Notes: generated by a model from the sequence alone, not told the origin. DNA of 64,000 nt from CAVSUZ01 sp963791885 (GCA_963791885.1 CAWBUL010000004.1:930001-994000), one strand, 5' to 3'. Shown: positions 45,328-54,821, numbered from the stretch's first letter. Numbers and translations: made by a program.

Positions 45328-47404
45328 TCCCCATGTCTGGCATCCTTTTCTCGGAACACTGTCGGCGGATTCGTTCCCTTTTGTGGAAGCATGGCGCGAT
45401 CCGACGGTTAGCAAGATCATTGGCGCCTTCGCCGCGTCGATCGTCGTTATCGGCGCCGCCGTCGCTTTCGCGCTGATTACCTTCCTTGGCAAATGGCGCT
45501 ATCTCTGGACCGAGTGGCTGACCAGCCTCGATCACAAGAAGATCGGTATTATGTATATCGTCTTCTCTCTCGTGATGCTCACGCGGGCATTGATCGAAGC
45601 CGTTCTGATGCGGCTACAGCAGGCGGTGGCAATCAATGCGCCAGGCGTTGTGTCGCCGGAGCACTTCGGCGAGCTGTTCTCTACGCATGGCACGATCATG
45701 GTATTCTTCATGGCCATGCCCTTCATCGCGGGCCTGATCAATTTTGCGATGCCGCTGCAGATCGGTGCCCGGGACGTGGCCTTCCCGTTCATGAATTCTG
45801 TCAGCCTGTTCCTGACGATCGGTGGCGGCGGCCTGATGATGGCTTCGCTCGTTTTCGGCAAATTCTCCACCGGCGGTTGGAGCGGCTATCCGCCCTATAC
45901 CGAACTCGCCTTCAATTCGGGGCAGGGGCCTGATTACTGGATTTGGGCTGTCACGCTCAGCTCTGCTGCGTCGATGCTGACCGGCATCAACTTCGCCGTT
46001 ACCATCTATAAGTTGCGTGCCCCGGGGATGACCTGGATGCGCCTTCCTCTGTTCACCTGGACCTCGTTCTGCACTGCCATCCTGATGATCTTCGCTATGC
46101 CGCCCCTTACTGTAGCGACACTCCTGCTCGCCGCCGACCGGTATCTCGGCATGCACTTCTTCACTAACAGTGCCGACGGCAACATGATGAACTTCGTCAA
46201 CCTGTTCTGGCTATTCGGCCATCCGGAGGTCTACATTCTCATCCTGCCGTCGTTTGGCGTATATTCCGAGGTCGTGTCCGCGTTCTCCTCGAAGGAGCTT
46301 TACGGCTACACGTCACTGGTCCTCGCCACGATGGCGATCGCGTTCCTGTCCTTCACCGTGTGGTTGCATCACTTCTTTACCATGGGGCAAAGCCCCGCCA
46401 TCAACGCCTCCTTCGGCATTGCCACCATGCTGATCGGCATCCCCACGGGTGTGAAAATCTACGACTGGGTCTGGACCATGTTCCTGGGCAGGGTGCGCTT
46501 CACCGCGCCGATGCTGTTCACGCTGGCCTTCATGTTCACTTTCGTGATCGGCGGCATGACCGGCATCCTCCTGGCGACACCGCCTGTGGACTACATGGTT
46601 CACAATACGCTGTTTCTTATTGCGCACTTTCACAACATGCTGATTCCCGGCACGCTCTACGGCTTGATCGCGGGCTATCAATACTGGTTCCCGAAGGCAT
46701 TCGGCTTTCGGCTCTCGGACACATGGGGGCGTCGCTCCTGCTTCTGCTGGGTCGTAGGATTCTACCTTGCTTTCATGCCGCTCTACGTTCTCGGCGCGGC
46801 CGGGGTCCCTCGTCGTACGCAGGAACTTTTCGATCCGGCCTTTCGCCCCTGGCTGGCAATTGCGTTCATCGGCGCGTTGTTGCTGTTCACTGGCCTCGTC
46901 ACGTTGTTCGTCCAGCTGTGGGTCAGTGTGAAGGAAAGGCACGCAAATGCCGTTCCTGTCGGCGATCCTTGGGATGCCCGCGGTCTGGAATGGTCCGTCT
47001 CCGCACCGCCGCCTGAATATAACTTCGCGACTATTCCCCATGTCAGCCGGCGGGATGCTTTCTATTGGCGAAAGGTGAGCCATGGCGCCTACAAGCCAGC
47101 GGACCATTATCAGGATATCGAAATGCCGCGGAACAGCATGTGCGGTGTCGCGGTGGGCGTGGCCGCTGCCGCTGCCATGTTCGGTCTCGTCTGGCACATC
47201 TGGTGGCTTGCGGCAGTCAGCGCGGTGGTGACGCTGTTTGCTGGCTTCGTGCGGGCCTTCCGACGCAACCTTCACCAAGTGATCGCGGCGGCGCAGGTCG
47301 AAGCGCATGATCGGCAATGGCTTACCAAGGCGGCCGCTGCGCAACCCGTGCCTCGCCAGCTCGAGTCCGCCATGGCAAATCGGGGGCTCGCATGTCTGGA
47401 ATAA
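45320..47404 (+). CDS. cyoB: cytochrome bo3 ubiquinol oxidase subunit I
   Basis: A 694-residue haem-copper oxidase core with about 15 membrane segments. TSLDHKKIGIMYIVFSLVM opens the core, GHPEVYILILPSFG holds the CuB His and cross-linked Tyr, TVWLHHFFTMGQSPAINA the CuB His pair, and NTLFLIAHFHNMLIPG the haem ligands. It reduces O2 to water and pumps protons. Its end overlaps cyoC by 13 bases. The genes form one operon in the order cyoABCD. Confidence 0.97.
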   Translation: MHDPHVWHPFLGTLSADSFPFVEAWRDPTVSKIIGAFAASIVVIGAAVAFALITFLGKWRYLWTEWLTSLDHKKIGIMYIVFSLVMLTRALIEAVLMRLQQAVAINAPGVVSPEHFGELFSTHGTIMVFFMAMPFIAGLINFAMPLQIGARDVAFPFMNSVSLFLTIGGGGLMMASLVFGKFSTGGWSGYPPYTELAFNSGQGPDYWIWAVTLSSAASMLTGINFAVTIYKLRAPGMTWMRLPLFTWTSFCTAILMIFAMPPLTVATLLLAADRYLGMHFFTNSADGNMMNFVNLFWLFGHPEVYILILPSFGVYSEVVSAFSSKELYGYTSLVLATMAIAFLSFTVWLHHFFTMGQSPAINASFGIATMLIGIPTGVKIYDWVWTMFLGRVRFTAPMLFTLAFMFTFVIGGMTGILLATPPVDYMVHNTLFLIAHFHNMLIPGTLYGLIAGYQYWFPKAFGFRLSDTWGRRSCFCWVVGFYLAFMPLYVLGAAGVPRRTQELFDPAFRPWLAIAFIGALLLFTGLVTLFVQLWVSVKERHANAVPVGDPWDARGLEWSVSAPPPEYNFATIPHVSRRDAFYWRKVSHGAYKPADHYQDIEMPRNSMCGVAVGVAAAAAMFGLVWHIWWLAAVSAVVTLFAGFVRAFRRNLHQVIAAAQVEAHDRQWLTKAAAAQPVPRQLESAMANRGLACLE

Positions 47405-48027
47405 TCGAGCCCGAACTACGCCATATCGGCTTCCAGATTGGGGGCGATTCGCCTGAGGAGCGCGAACAGATCAATAGCGACGTCTTCGGCTTCTGGGTCT
47501 TCCTCATGAGTGACGCGGTCATATTCGCGCTGCTCTTTTCGATTTACGGGACGATGCTGAAAGCCACCGCCGGTGGCCCAGGAGGCCACCAGGAGTTCAA
47601 ATTCAGCTCGGCCTTTTGGGAAACCATGCTGCTGTTGGCAAGCAGCTTTGCTTACGGCATGGTCTCTCTTTCCGCGCGGTATGCGCGCAAGCGCCGCTGG
47701 GTGGCATTGTGGCTCGCCGTCACCTTCTGCCTCGGGGCCGGTTTCCTCAACATGGAAGCGCATGATTTCGTCTCGATGTTCCATGACGGCGCGGGCCCGG
47801 ATCGTAGCGGATATCTGTCTTCCTTTTTTGTCCTTGTCGGCACGCATGGCTGTCACGTTCTCAGCGGGCTCTTATGGATTCTGATGATGGGCGTACAGCT
47901 TGCTATGTACGGACTCGATCGCCGTACCAAAGTCAATCTCGTCCGTCTCGGTCTCTTCTGGCATTTCCTCGACATCATCTGGGTGGTCATTTTCACCGTC
48001 GTCTATCTGCAGGGCCTGATCCAATGA
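47392..48027 (+). CDS. cyoC: cytochrome bo3 ubiquinol oxidase subunit III
   Basis: A 211-residue membrane protein with five helices, as in CyoC. VFGFWVFLMSDAVIFALLF and VLVGTHGCHVLSGLLWILMM are family blocks, and FWHFLDIIWVVIFTVVYL ends the protein. The ATG lies inside the end of cyoB, and the stop overlaps cyoD by four bases (ATGA), so synthesis of the subunits is coupled. Confidence 0.95.
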   Translation: MSGIIEPELRHIGFQIGGDSPEEREQINSDVFGFWVFLMSDAVIFALLFSIYGTMLKATAGGPGGHQEFKFSSAFWETMLLLASSFAYGMVSLSARYARKRRWVALWLAVTFCLGAGFLNMEAHDFVSMFHDGAGPDRSGYLSSFFVLVGTHGCHVLSGLLWILMMGVQLAMYGLDRRTKVNLVRLGLFWHFLDIIWVVIFTVVYLQGLIQ

Positions 48028-48335
48028 AGCCATCAGACTCCCTGCGGCGTGACCTTGCGACCTATGGGACTGGTTATGGGCTCGCCTTGATGCTGACCCT
48101 GGGAACCTTTGGCAGTGTCTATTTCCATCTTATGGCACCTCGGACAACATTCGCCATAGTCCTGGCGCTGGCGCTGATCCAGATGACGGTGCACCTGAAA
48201 TTCTTCCTGCACATCGATCTGAAGCGCTCGGCCCGTTCAGACCTTCACCTTATTCTGTTCTCGGCCGGCATCATCTTGCTCATGGTCGGCGGCACGCTGG
48301 TGATTCTTGGCAATCTGCGCATGCGCATGATGTAG
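48024..48335 (+). CDS. cyoD: cytochrome bo3 ubiquinol oxidase subunit IV
   Basis: A 103-residue protein with three membrane helices. TYGTGYGLALMLTLGTFG and MTVHLKFFLHIDLKRSARSD are characteristic of CyoD. It supports assembly of the oxidase around CuB. The start overlaps the cyoC stop. No cyoE-like haem O synthase follows; the next gene is a GH15 enzyme after 16 bases. Confidence 0.94.
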   Translation: MKPSDSLRRDLATYGTGYGLALMLTLGTFGSVYFHLMAPRTTFAIVLALALIQMTVHLKFFLHIDLKRSARSDLHLILFSAGIILLMVGGTLVILGNLRMRMM

Positions 48336-48351
48336 CCGGCACACGGACGCG

Positions 48352-50130
48352 ATGATGAAAAAGATCGACGACTATGCCATGATCGGGGACGGTCAGACGG
48401 CCGCCTTGGTCAGCCGCCGTGCGTCAATCGATTGGCTTTGCTGGCCGCGCTTTGACAGTGACGCTTGCTTCGCAGCGTTGCTCGGCGAGCCTAGCCATGG
48501 CTGCTGGTCCTTGGGCCCCGATGCCGCCATCATAGAAAGCTCGCGCACTTATAGCGGCGATACTTTGGTGCTGGAAACCGAGTTTGCCACCGCCACCGGT
48601 AAGGTTCGTGTTGTCGACTTCATGCCCATCCGCGATGGCCCCGCTTCAGCTGTCGTACGCATGGTCTATGGCCTGGATGGTAGCGTCGCAATGCGCTCGG
48701 AGCTTCGGCTTCGCTTCGACTATGGCAGCATCGCGCCGTGGTTTAGCAAGGCAGATGGCGCTTTCGTTGGCAAGGTCGGCCCCGACCTTGTGGTTTTGCG
48801 CAGCGACGCTGTGGTGGAGCAGGAGAAGGACAGCCTCTGTAGCCAATTCACGGTGCGGGGTGGCGACCGTGTTGTTTTCACGCTGCAGCACGGCTCTTCC
48901 ACTGCACCAATCCCGCCGGCGCTCGAGGTGGGCAAGCTGCTCGAGGAAACAAAGGTTTGGTGGCGCGATTGGATCGCCCAGTTCACGCGGGATCCGGAGT
49001 GGATCGGGTTCGTCCGAAGATCGTTGATCGTGCTGAAGGCGCTCACCTATTTCCCCACGGGCGGCATTACAGCGGCACCGACAACCAGCCTTCCCGAGAA
49101 ACCTGGCGGCCGACTGAATTGGGATTATCGTTATTGCTGGCTTCGCGACGCGACATTCACCATGACCGCACTGCTGAATTCCGGCTTGGCGCATGAGGCG
49201 CAAGCTTGGCTCCATTGGTTGTTGCGGGCTATCGCCGGCAATCCCGACAAGATCCGTGTCGCCTACCGGGTGGATGGCGGGCGCCACATCGAGGAATGGA
49301 AAGTCCCCTGGATTTCCGGCTTCAACGGAGCGCAACCCGTACGGGTAGGCAACGCAGCGGCCACGCAACGTCAGTTGGACATCATGGGCGAAGTGTTGGA
49401 TGCGACGCATCTTGCAGAGCGGGCCGGGCTGGAGCGGAACGAGTGGGAAGCGGAAGTCGAGTTACGGCTGGTGTTGCATGTTGCGGATATCTGGCGCGAA
49501 CCCGATCAAGGGCTTTGGGAGTCGCGCAAGTCGCCCAGGCACTATGTGTATTCGAAAGTAATGGCCTGGGTCGCCATCGACCGTTTCCTGAAGATGCAGG
49601 CGACGAAGGCGAAATATGGCCCCGATCTGCTCGCAGCACTTGCAGCTCTGGCTGACGCAATGCACGCGGAAATATGTCGCAAGGGCTTTAGCCCGAAGCG
49701 CAACAGTTTCGTCTCATGGTACTATTCTAGTAGCTTGGATGCGAGTTTGCTCCTGCTTCCTTTGGTGGGGTTCCTGCCCGTGAACGATCGGCGCATCGCC
49801 GGCACGATCGCCGCCATCGAAGCCGAATTGATGGAGGACGGGCTGGTTCGGCGGCACAAATCCCCACATTTCGCCCGCGAGGAGGGCGCTTTCCTCCCCT
49901 GCTCCTGTTGGCTCGCCGATTGCCTCGTCATGCAGCAACGCATGGATGAAGCCCGGGCACTGCTCCGGCGGGTCATTGCCTGTGCGAACGACGTTGGCCT
50001 GCTCGCAGAAGAGTATCACGTGCGCGAAGGGCGCCTCGTGGGGAATTTTCCGCAGACGCTCTCGCACCTTGCCATGATCAACTCCATCCTGGGCCTTTCC
50101 GGACCTGTTCTGCAGCGGGGCGGGGGATAG
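48352..50130 (+). CDS. glycoside hydrolase family 15 (glucoamylase/trehalase-like)
   Basis: A 592-residue cytoplasmic GH15 protein. It begins with IDDYAMIGDGQTAALVSRRA, and SIDWLCWPRFDSDACFAALL of the N-terminal beta domain; the (alpha/alpha)6 barrel starts at about residue 220 with GGRLNWDYRYCWLRDATF. The catalytic acid is likely in the block KSPHFAREEGAFLPCSCWLA and the second Glu follows in LAEEYHVREGRLVGNFPQ. Bacterial members of this type act on alpha-glucans or trehalose. It lies 16 bases after cyoD, so it may be transcribed with the oxidase operon. Confidence 0.9.
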   Translation: MMKKIDDYAMIGDGQTAALVSRRASIDWLCWPRFDSDACFAALLGEPSHGCWSLGPDAAIIESSRTYSGDTLVLETEFATATGKVRVVDFMPIRDGPASAVVRMVYGLDGSVAMRSELRLRFDYGSIAPWFSKADGAFVGKVGPDLVVLRSDAVVEQEKDSLCSQFTVRGGDRVVFTLQHGSSTAPIPPALEVGKLLEETKVWWRDWIAQFTRDPEWIGFVRRSLIVLKALTYFPTGGITAAPTTSLPEKPGGRLNWDYRYCWLRDATFTMTALLNSGLAHEAQAWLHWLLRAIAGNPDKIRVAYRVDGGRHIEEWKVPWISGFNGAQPVRVGNAAATQRQLDIMGEVLDATHLAERAGLERNEWEAEVELRLVLHVADIWREPDQGLWESRKSPRHYVYSKVMAWVAIDRFLKMQATKAKYGPDLLAALAALADAMHAEICRKGFSPKRNSFVSWYYSSSLDASLLLLPLVGFLPVNDRRIAGTIAAIEAELMEDGLVRRHKSPHFAREEGAFLPCSCWLADCLVMQQRMDEARALLRRVIACANDVGLLAEEYHVREGRLVGNFPQTLSHLAMINSILGLSGPVLQRGGG

Positions 50131-50186
50131 AGGTTCCGGCGGGCCGGTGCTTGCAGCGGCAGGGTGAAGGCCGCACGTTCAAGCGC

Positions 50187-50852
50187 ATGTCACCCGAACA
50201 CCATCACCTAATCACCCATGCCGGCTACGGCGCAGTTTTCGTCGCCGTGGCGATCGAGAGCATCGGCATCCCGTTTCCCGGGGAAACGACGCTGATCGCT
50301 GCGGCGATCTACGCGGGAACCACACACAACCTGAGCATCACGCTGCTTGTGCTGGTCGCCGCGGCGGGGGCGATCGTGGGTGACAATATAGGCTTCTGGC
50401 TGGGGCGGGAGTTCGGGTTCCGGTTGCTGCTGCGCTATGGGCCCAGGATCGGGATGTACGAACGGCGCATCAGACTGGGGCAGTACCTGTTCCTGAAATA
50501 CGGCGGCGAGGTGGTGTTCTTCGGCCGGTTTGTTGCGGTGCTGCGCGCGCTTGCGGCGTTCCTGGCGGGAACGAATGCGATGACCTGGCCGCGCTTCCTG
50601 TTCTTCAACGCGGCCGGCGCATTGGTGTGGGCGGGGCTATACGGTGTGGGGGCGTACGCGCTCGGACGTAACATTCATCGGTTTGCCGGGCCGGTTGGCG
50701 CGACGATTGGGGTGATTGCGGTCATTGTGGTCGTGGCCGTGTTGGTGTTTCTGCGGCGGAATGAGAAGCGGCTGGAGGATGAGGCGGAACGCGCGTTGCC
50801 TGGGCCAATCAGGAAGGACCATCCGCGGGCGCCAGCGGTGCGGAGGGGGTGA
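50187..50852 (+). CDS. DedA family membrane protein
   Basis: A 221-residue membrane protein of the DedA/SNARE-associated family. ESIGIPFPGETTLIAAAIYA is the signature re-entrant region with the acidic residue, and FFGRFVAVLRALAAFLAGTN holds the conserved F/G-x-R-x3-x-R block. Members are probably lipid (undecaprenyl phosphate or phospholipid) transporters that use the proton gradient. The start is the ATG at 50187. It ends six bases from the convergent monooxygenase gene. Confidence 0.9.
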   Translation: MSPEHHHLITHAGYGAVFVAVAIESIGIPFPGETTLIAAAIYAGTTHNLSITLLVLVAAAGAIVGDNIGFWLGREFGFRLLLRYGPRIGMYERRIRLGQYLFLKYGGEVVFFGRFVAVLRALAAFLAGTNAMTWPRFLFFNAAGALVWAGLYGVGAYALGRNIHRFAGPVGATIGVIAVIVVVAVLVFLRRNEKRLEDEAERALPGPIRKDHPRAPAVRRG

Positions 50853-50858
50853 GGGAGG

Positions 50859-52088
50859 TCAAGCGCTCGCCCGGACCATCCCCGCAACGGCTTTGTAGCC
50901 TTCCGAGAGGGCCTGCAATTCGGCGGTGCTGATCACATCCTCGATGCGATCGAAGGGTCTGTCGCCGGTTCGGTCATACACTTCGCGCAGGATGGCGTCG
51001 GGCGGATTGGTGCGGTTGCGCAACACCACGGCCGCGGTGGGCTCGAGGCGCTTTCGTTCATAATCGACCAGGGCAAATTCGACGTGTGGAATGGCCTGCA
51101 GCGAATCGGCCAGGGCGCGCGTATCGAGGATGGCTTGGCCGGCGCCGTTGGAGCCGCGCGGGACCATTGGGTGAGCGGCGTCGCCGAGCAGGGTGATGCG
51201 GCCGAAGGACCAGCGGGGCAAGGGGTCCTGGTCCACCATCGGAAATTCGAGCACACGCTCGGCGCCGCGGATCAGTCCGGGCACATCCAACCAGTCGAAT
51301 TGCCAGTCGGCGAACGCCGGAAGGAAGTCTTCCAGCCGGCCGGTGCGGTTCCAGTCTCGGTCAAGATGTCGGGGTGTGTTGATCTCGGCAACCCAATTGA
51401 CGAGCTGATTGCCGCGTCCGTCCACGTTATTGCGGATTGGGTATATGACCATTTTGCCGCCATCGAGCCAGCCGGCGCGGGTCATGGTTGCACTTGAAAG
51501 GAAGGGTGGTGCGACGGTGACGCCGCGCCACATATTGCATCCGGAGTAGCGGGGCGGCCCTTCGTCCGGATAGAGCTGCTTGCGGATGACGGAATGAATA
51601 CCATCGCACGCGATCAGGGCGATGCCGGTCTGGTTCGGACGATCGGCAAAGTGGGCAGTGACGCTGTTTTCATCCTGTGACACGCCGGTGCAGACGCAGC
51701 CGGTGGCAACGCGGTCGGGCCCGATGGCATCACGTGCGGCGTGGAGCAGTACGCGATGCAGGTCGCCTCGGTGAATGGAGACCTGCGGGTGGGCGAAGCC
51801 GGCGTGTTGGCCGGCGGGTTCGCGCCAGATGAGCTGGCCGAAGCGGTTGAAGAACGCGCTTTCCTTGGTGACCACGCCGGTGCGGGTCAGGGTCGGTTCG
51901 AGGCCGAGACGTGCGAGCTCAGCCATGCCGTGCGGCATGACGTTGATGCCGACGCCGACTTCGCGAATTTCGCGCGTTGATTCGAAGACGCGGCAAGATA
52001 TGCCGGCGTGGTGGAGGGTGAGCGCGAGCGTCAGGCCGCCGATGCCGGCGCCGATGATGAGGATGTCGTTGTCGGGGGATGGGGTCAC
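50859..52088 (-). CDS. FAD-dependent aromatic monooxygenase (3-hydroxybenzoate 6-hydroxylase-like)
   Basis: A 409-residue group A flavin monooxygenase. ILIIGAGIGGLTLALTLHHA binds FAD, the DG fingerprint is in ALIACDGIHSVIRKQL, and GRITLLGDAAHPMVPRGSNG is the GD motif. The family includes 3-hydroxybenzoate 6-hydroxylase, salicylate hydroxylases and UbiH-like enzymes. A gentisate dioxygenase gene two genes upstream suggests that this enzyme makes gentisate from 3-hydroxybenzoate with NADH and O2. That link is inference. Upstream of it on the same strand lies a damaged phosphotransferase gene. Confidence 0.85.
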   Translation of the reverse strand: MTPSPDNDILIIGAGIGGLTLALTLHHAGISCRVFESTREIREVGVGINVMPHGMAELARLGLEPTLTRTGVVTKESAFFNRFGQLIWREPAGQHAGFAHPQVSIHRGDLHRVLLHAARDAIGPDRVATGCVCTGVSQDENSVTAHFADRPNQTGIALIACDGIHSVIRKQLYPDEGPPRYSGCNMWRGVTVAPPFLSSATMTRAGWLDGGKMVIYPIRNNVDGRGNQLVNWVAEINTPRHLDRDWNRTGRLEDFLPAFADWQFDWLDVPGLIRGAERVLEFPMVDQDPLPRWSFGRITLLGDAAHPMVPRGSNGAGQAILDTRALADSLQAIPHVEFALVDYERKRLEPTAAVVLRNRTNPPDAILREVYDRTGDRPFDRIEDVISTAELQALSEGYKAVAGMVRASA

Positions 52089-52125
52089 GTGAGGATGTTA
52101 GCCGATTTTCGCGACCGACCAATCG

Positions 52126-53102
52126 TCACCCGGCGCCGATGATCGCGGTGATGACGGAGCGGGCATCGGCGGCGAGGGCGGGATCGGCGGCTCGCTGGCC
52201 CAGCAGGTCGGTCCAGGAAAACAGGTCGGCGATGCGCGCGATGCGCTGCCAGTCGGGCGGCAAATGGCCGCCTTGGTCGAGGTAGCCTCGTTCAAGGGCG
52301 TGTACGAAAGCCGGCCGGTTGCCGAACGGCGGGCGAAGCAGATTGCCGAAGTCGAAGGCCGGGGTGGCGCTCAGCGCGAACTCCCAGTCCAGGACGGCGG
52401 CGACTTGCGACGAGTCGTTTGAGAGAAGGATGTTGGTGGCGTTGAAGTCGGCATGGGTGAGTCGGGGCTCGCCAAGCCAGGCGTCGAGTCGATAGCCGTG
52501 TTGCCGAACGAAGGCGAAGAGTCGCTCGGTCAGTGCGCTGCCGAGTTGGGCGCTTCCGCCTTTATCGATCAGGCATTGTTGCATGAAGCCGAGCAGGGCG
52601 GGGGCGTCGAGGTCGATCGGGTGTGGCACGTCAAGTAGTGGGTGAAGAAGCCAGCGCGGGCAAAGCGGAAGGCGTGGATCGCGGCGAGTGTCCGGCCGAC
52701 GGCAGCACCGCTGGTTGCATCCGTATCGTGTCCGGCGTGATCAAGGCGGGTGCCGGTGATCCATTGCAGCACGGCATAGGGTACGCCGTTGACGGGATTA
52801 TCCAGCGCGACGTGCAGGAAGCGGGCGGTCGGAACGTGTGCGCGGACCAGGCGATCGAGCGCGGCTTCGCGGAGGGCGATGTCACGGCGAGCCTCCGGCG
52901 TGCCGCGCTGAAACAGGCGGAGGAGCACGGCGCCGGGTGGTTGGGTGAGGGTGATACGGAGATTTGTATTCATTAGTCCGCCGCTGACGCGCTCAGTCGC
53001 GAGGACGGTGATGTTGCCCAGAGCGGGATGCAGCAGCGCGGCGATCTCGGCCAGGGATAGGTCGATCCAGTCGGCCTTGCGGGGCCAAGCCGTCCGGGTC
53101 AG
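52126..53102 (-). pseudogene. APH-family phosphotransferase, frameshifted
   Basis: Two frames together give a kinase-like protein of about 325 residues. The upstream frame holds DWIDLSLAEIAALLHPALGN and VSGGLMNTNLRITL, the N-lobe start, then RTLAAIHAFRFARAGFF. Near 52620-52660 the frame breaks and the second one continues LLDVPHPIDLDAPALL, THADFNATNILL (catalytic loop H-x-D-x4-N) and VLDWEFALSATPAFDFGNLL (metal-binding D). The only plausible start for the whole N-lobe is CTG at 53102, overlapping the gentisate dioxygenase stop (CTGA) with GAGGAG upstream; ATG 52973 would truncate the N-lobe. Substrate unknown. Confidence 0.75.
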
Positions 53103-54142
53103 TTGCTGTGCTCCTCGCGGAGTAGGCCCAGTTTCTCCTGCACCGGACGGTCGGAAAAGCTGAACAGCACGGATTCCGATGTCGCGCGATGGGAGTGCCA
53201 GTGCCAGCTTGGTACGACGAATACGTCGCGCGGTTTCCAGCGGAAGGTCGTATCGCCGATAATGGTTTCACCTTCACCTTCCACGACGGAGAAAACGGTG
53301 CCGTCCGTGCTGCGATAGTTGGCGGTGGCGAAGCCGGCGGGTAGTAACTGCATGAAGGCGCCGATGGTCGGCATGGGTGATTCGCCGTTCGTTGGATTGA
53401 CGTAGCGGAGCTTATGGCCGTGGTGCGGATCCGGCTCGCTGTTGCGCGCGAGTGTGGCGAGAGCCTCGCGCGAGCGAGTGTAGGGGTAGGTGAAAAGCGG
53501 TGAGTTTTTGCCGGCGGGCATGTAGCCGAGGGGCAGCATGTTGGCGCCGTACCGCGCCAAGCTGTCGCCGGGCGGACGCGTGGTGGTCTGGCTATCGGTG
53601 TTGGCGGGTTCGGCGAAGCTCGCATCGAAGAAGCGGACAAGGGGTATGTCCAGGCCGTCCAACCACACCATCGGGGTATCCGTGGTGTTGCCATGATCGT
53701 GCCAGGTCCAGGAGGGAGTGATGACGAAGTCGCCCGGAGACATCAGGGTGCGTTCGCCCTCCACGGCGGTATAGGCGCCCTGACCTTCGACGATGAAGCG
53801 CAGAGCGGATTGGGAGTGGCGATGGGCCGGCGCGACTTCGCCGGGGAGGATCAGCTGGAGGCCGGCGTACAGGGTGTGTGTAATCGAGGCTTGGCCGCGC
53901 ATGCCGGGGTTTTCCAGGATCAGAACGCGACGCTCGGCTTCCTTGGCGGTGATGAGAGTGCCCGATTGCATCAGGAAGGGACGCACGGTGCCGTCGTAGT
54001 CCCAATGCGCGGGCTGGGCGGGGGTTGTGGGTGCGCGGGTGACAAGGCTGTGCAGGCTTTCCCAGAGCGGCGCCATGCCGTGGCGGGCGATGGTGTCATA
54101 GAAGGCCTGGCGGTCGGATTGCGAGGCGATGGTGTCGTTCAT
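53099..54142 (-). CDS. gentisate 1,2-dioxygenase-like bicupin
   Basis: A 347-residue bicupin ring-cleavage dioxygenase. The Fe(II)-binding histidines of the first cupin are in PAHRHSQSALRFIVEG, with the third one in WTWHDHGN. The second cupin (FSVVEGEGETIIGDTTF, then SWHWHSH) ends the chain. RPFLMQSGTLITAKEAERRV is typical of gentisate dioxygenases, which open gentisate to maleylpyruvate. GGGAGG precedes the ATG at 54142. The maleylpyruvate isomerase and fumarylpyruvate hydrolase genes of the pathway are not in the window. Confidence 0.88.
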   Translation of the reverse strand: MNDTIASQSDRQAFYDTIARHGMAPLWESLHSLVTRAPTTPAQPAHWDYDGTVRPFLMQSGTLITAKEAERRVLILENPGMRGQASITHTLYAGLQLILPGEVAPAHRHSQSALRFIVEGQGAYTAVEGERTLMSPGDFVITPSWTWHDHGNTTDTPMVWLDGLDIPLVRFFDASFAEPANTDSQTTTRPPGDSLARYGANMLPLGYMPAGKNSPLFTYPYTRSREALATLARNSEPDPHHGHKLRYVNPTNGESPMPTIGAFMQLLPAGFATANYRSTDGTVFSVVEGEGETIIGDTTFRWKPRDVFVVPSWHWHSHRATSESVLFSFSDRPVQEKLGLLREEHSN

Positions 54143-54355
54143 GGCGAACCTCCCGAACTGGGGGATGAGCATACGCCAGGGGGTATTACGGATTTAACCC
54201 TTGGCTGGTAGAGCCGGTGAAGGTAACGGCCGATCTGGGCGGAGCGAAATCTGACGAGACCCTGCAGGATCTAAATCCCGAATGGTTCGGCTTCGCGCGG
54301 AGTTCGGACATGACGAAATCTCGGCGATCTTGCCGACTTCAGTGATTGGCCGGTT

Positions 54356-54565
54356 CTAAAATGCGTTGAAACCAGCCTTTGCGAGTTGCTGCTCACTGAC
54401 CGCGCGTTCCTGTCCGTCTCCGACTCGCTTCACACGATATTGCCAAACATTTCCTACTTCGGGCAATACGCGCGAGACTGTGTATATATCAGCAGGGGCG
54501 TCGTAGGCGTAGCTGCCCAATCGCAGGTGAACTCGATCCCCAATAGAAAACTTACGCGCATTCAT
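54356..54565 (-). CDS. small conserved hypothetical protein
   Basis: A 69-residue protein starting MNARKFSIGDRVHLRLGS. A short beta-rich core continues with ADIYTVSRVLPEVGNVWQYR and ends ERAVSEQQLAKAG. The layout resembles small SH3-like barrel proteins found in many alphaproteobacteria, without known function. Start at 54565 is chosen because the conserved part begins there. It is part of a run of four small minus-strand genes. Confidence 0.65.
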   Translation of the reverse strand: MNARKFSIGDRVHLRLGSYAYDAPADIYTVSRVLPEVGNVWQYRVKRVGDGQERAVSEQQLAKAGFNAF

Positions 54566-54576
54566 GGCACACCGCT

Positions 54577-54780
54577 TCAGAATCCCTGCCGTCTGCGATA
54601 AGCGGGAGTTCCGAAGGGATTGGCCGCCTCCCTGAGGCGTTGATCCTGCGCGATCCAAGCATTGGCCTCGGCTTCGGTTGCAAAACCAACTGCCAGCTGC
54701 GGCAGAGCGCCGATTCGGGTCACCTCCACGGCGAAGCTGTCGTCTTCGCGACGGATTACGCTGTAATTCGGATCGGCCAT
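54577..54780 (-). CDS. small conserved hypothetical protein
   Basis: A 67-residue protein: ADPNYSVIRREDDSFAVEV, then FATEAEANAWIAQDQR. The N-terminal beta hairpin and the A-E-A-x-x-W-I helix are a common pattern of small alphaproteobacterial proteins of unknown role. It lies 11 bases upstream of the next small gene on the same strand, so the two are probably co-transcribed. Confidence 0.65.
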   Translation of the reverse strand: MADPNYSVIRREDDSFAVEVTRIGALPQLAVGFATEAEANAWIAQDQRLREAANPFGTPAYRRRQGF

Positions 54781-54821
54781 CACAGTCCTTGGCTTAGAGG
54801 TCTGAATCCTATGCGGCTGAT

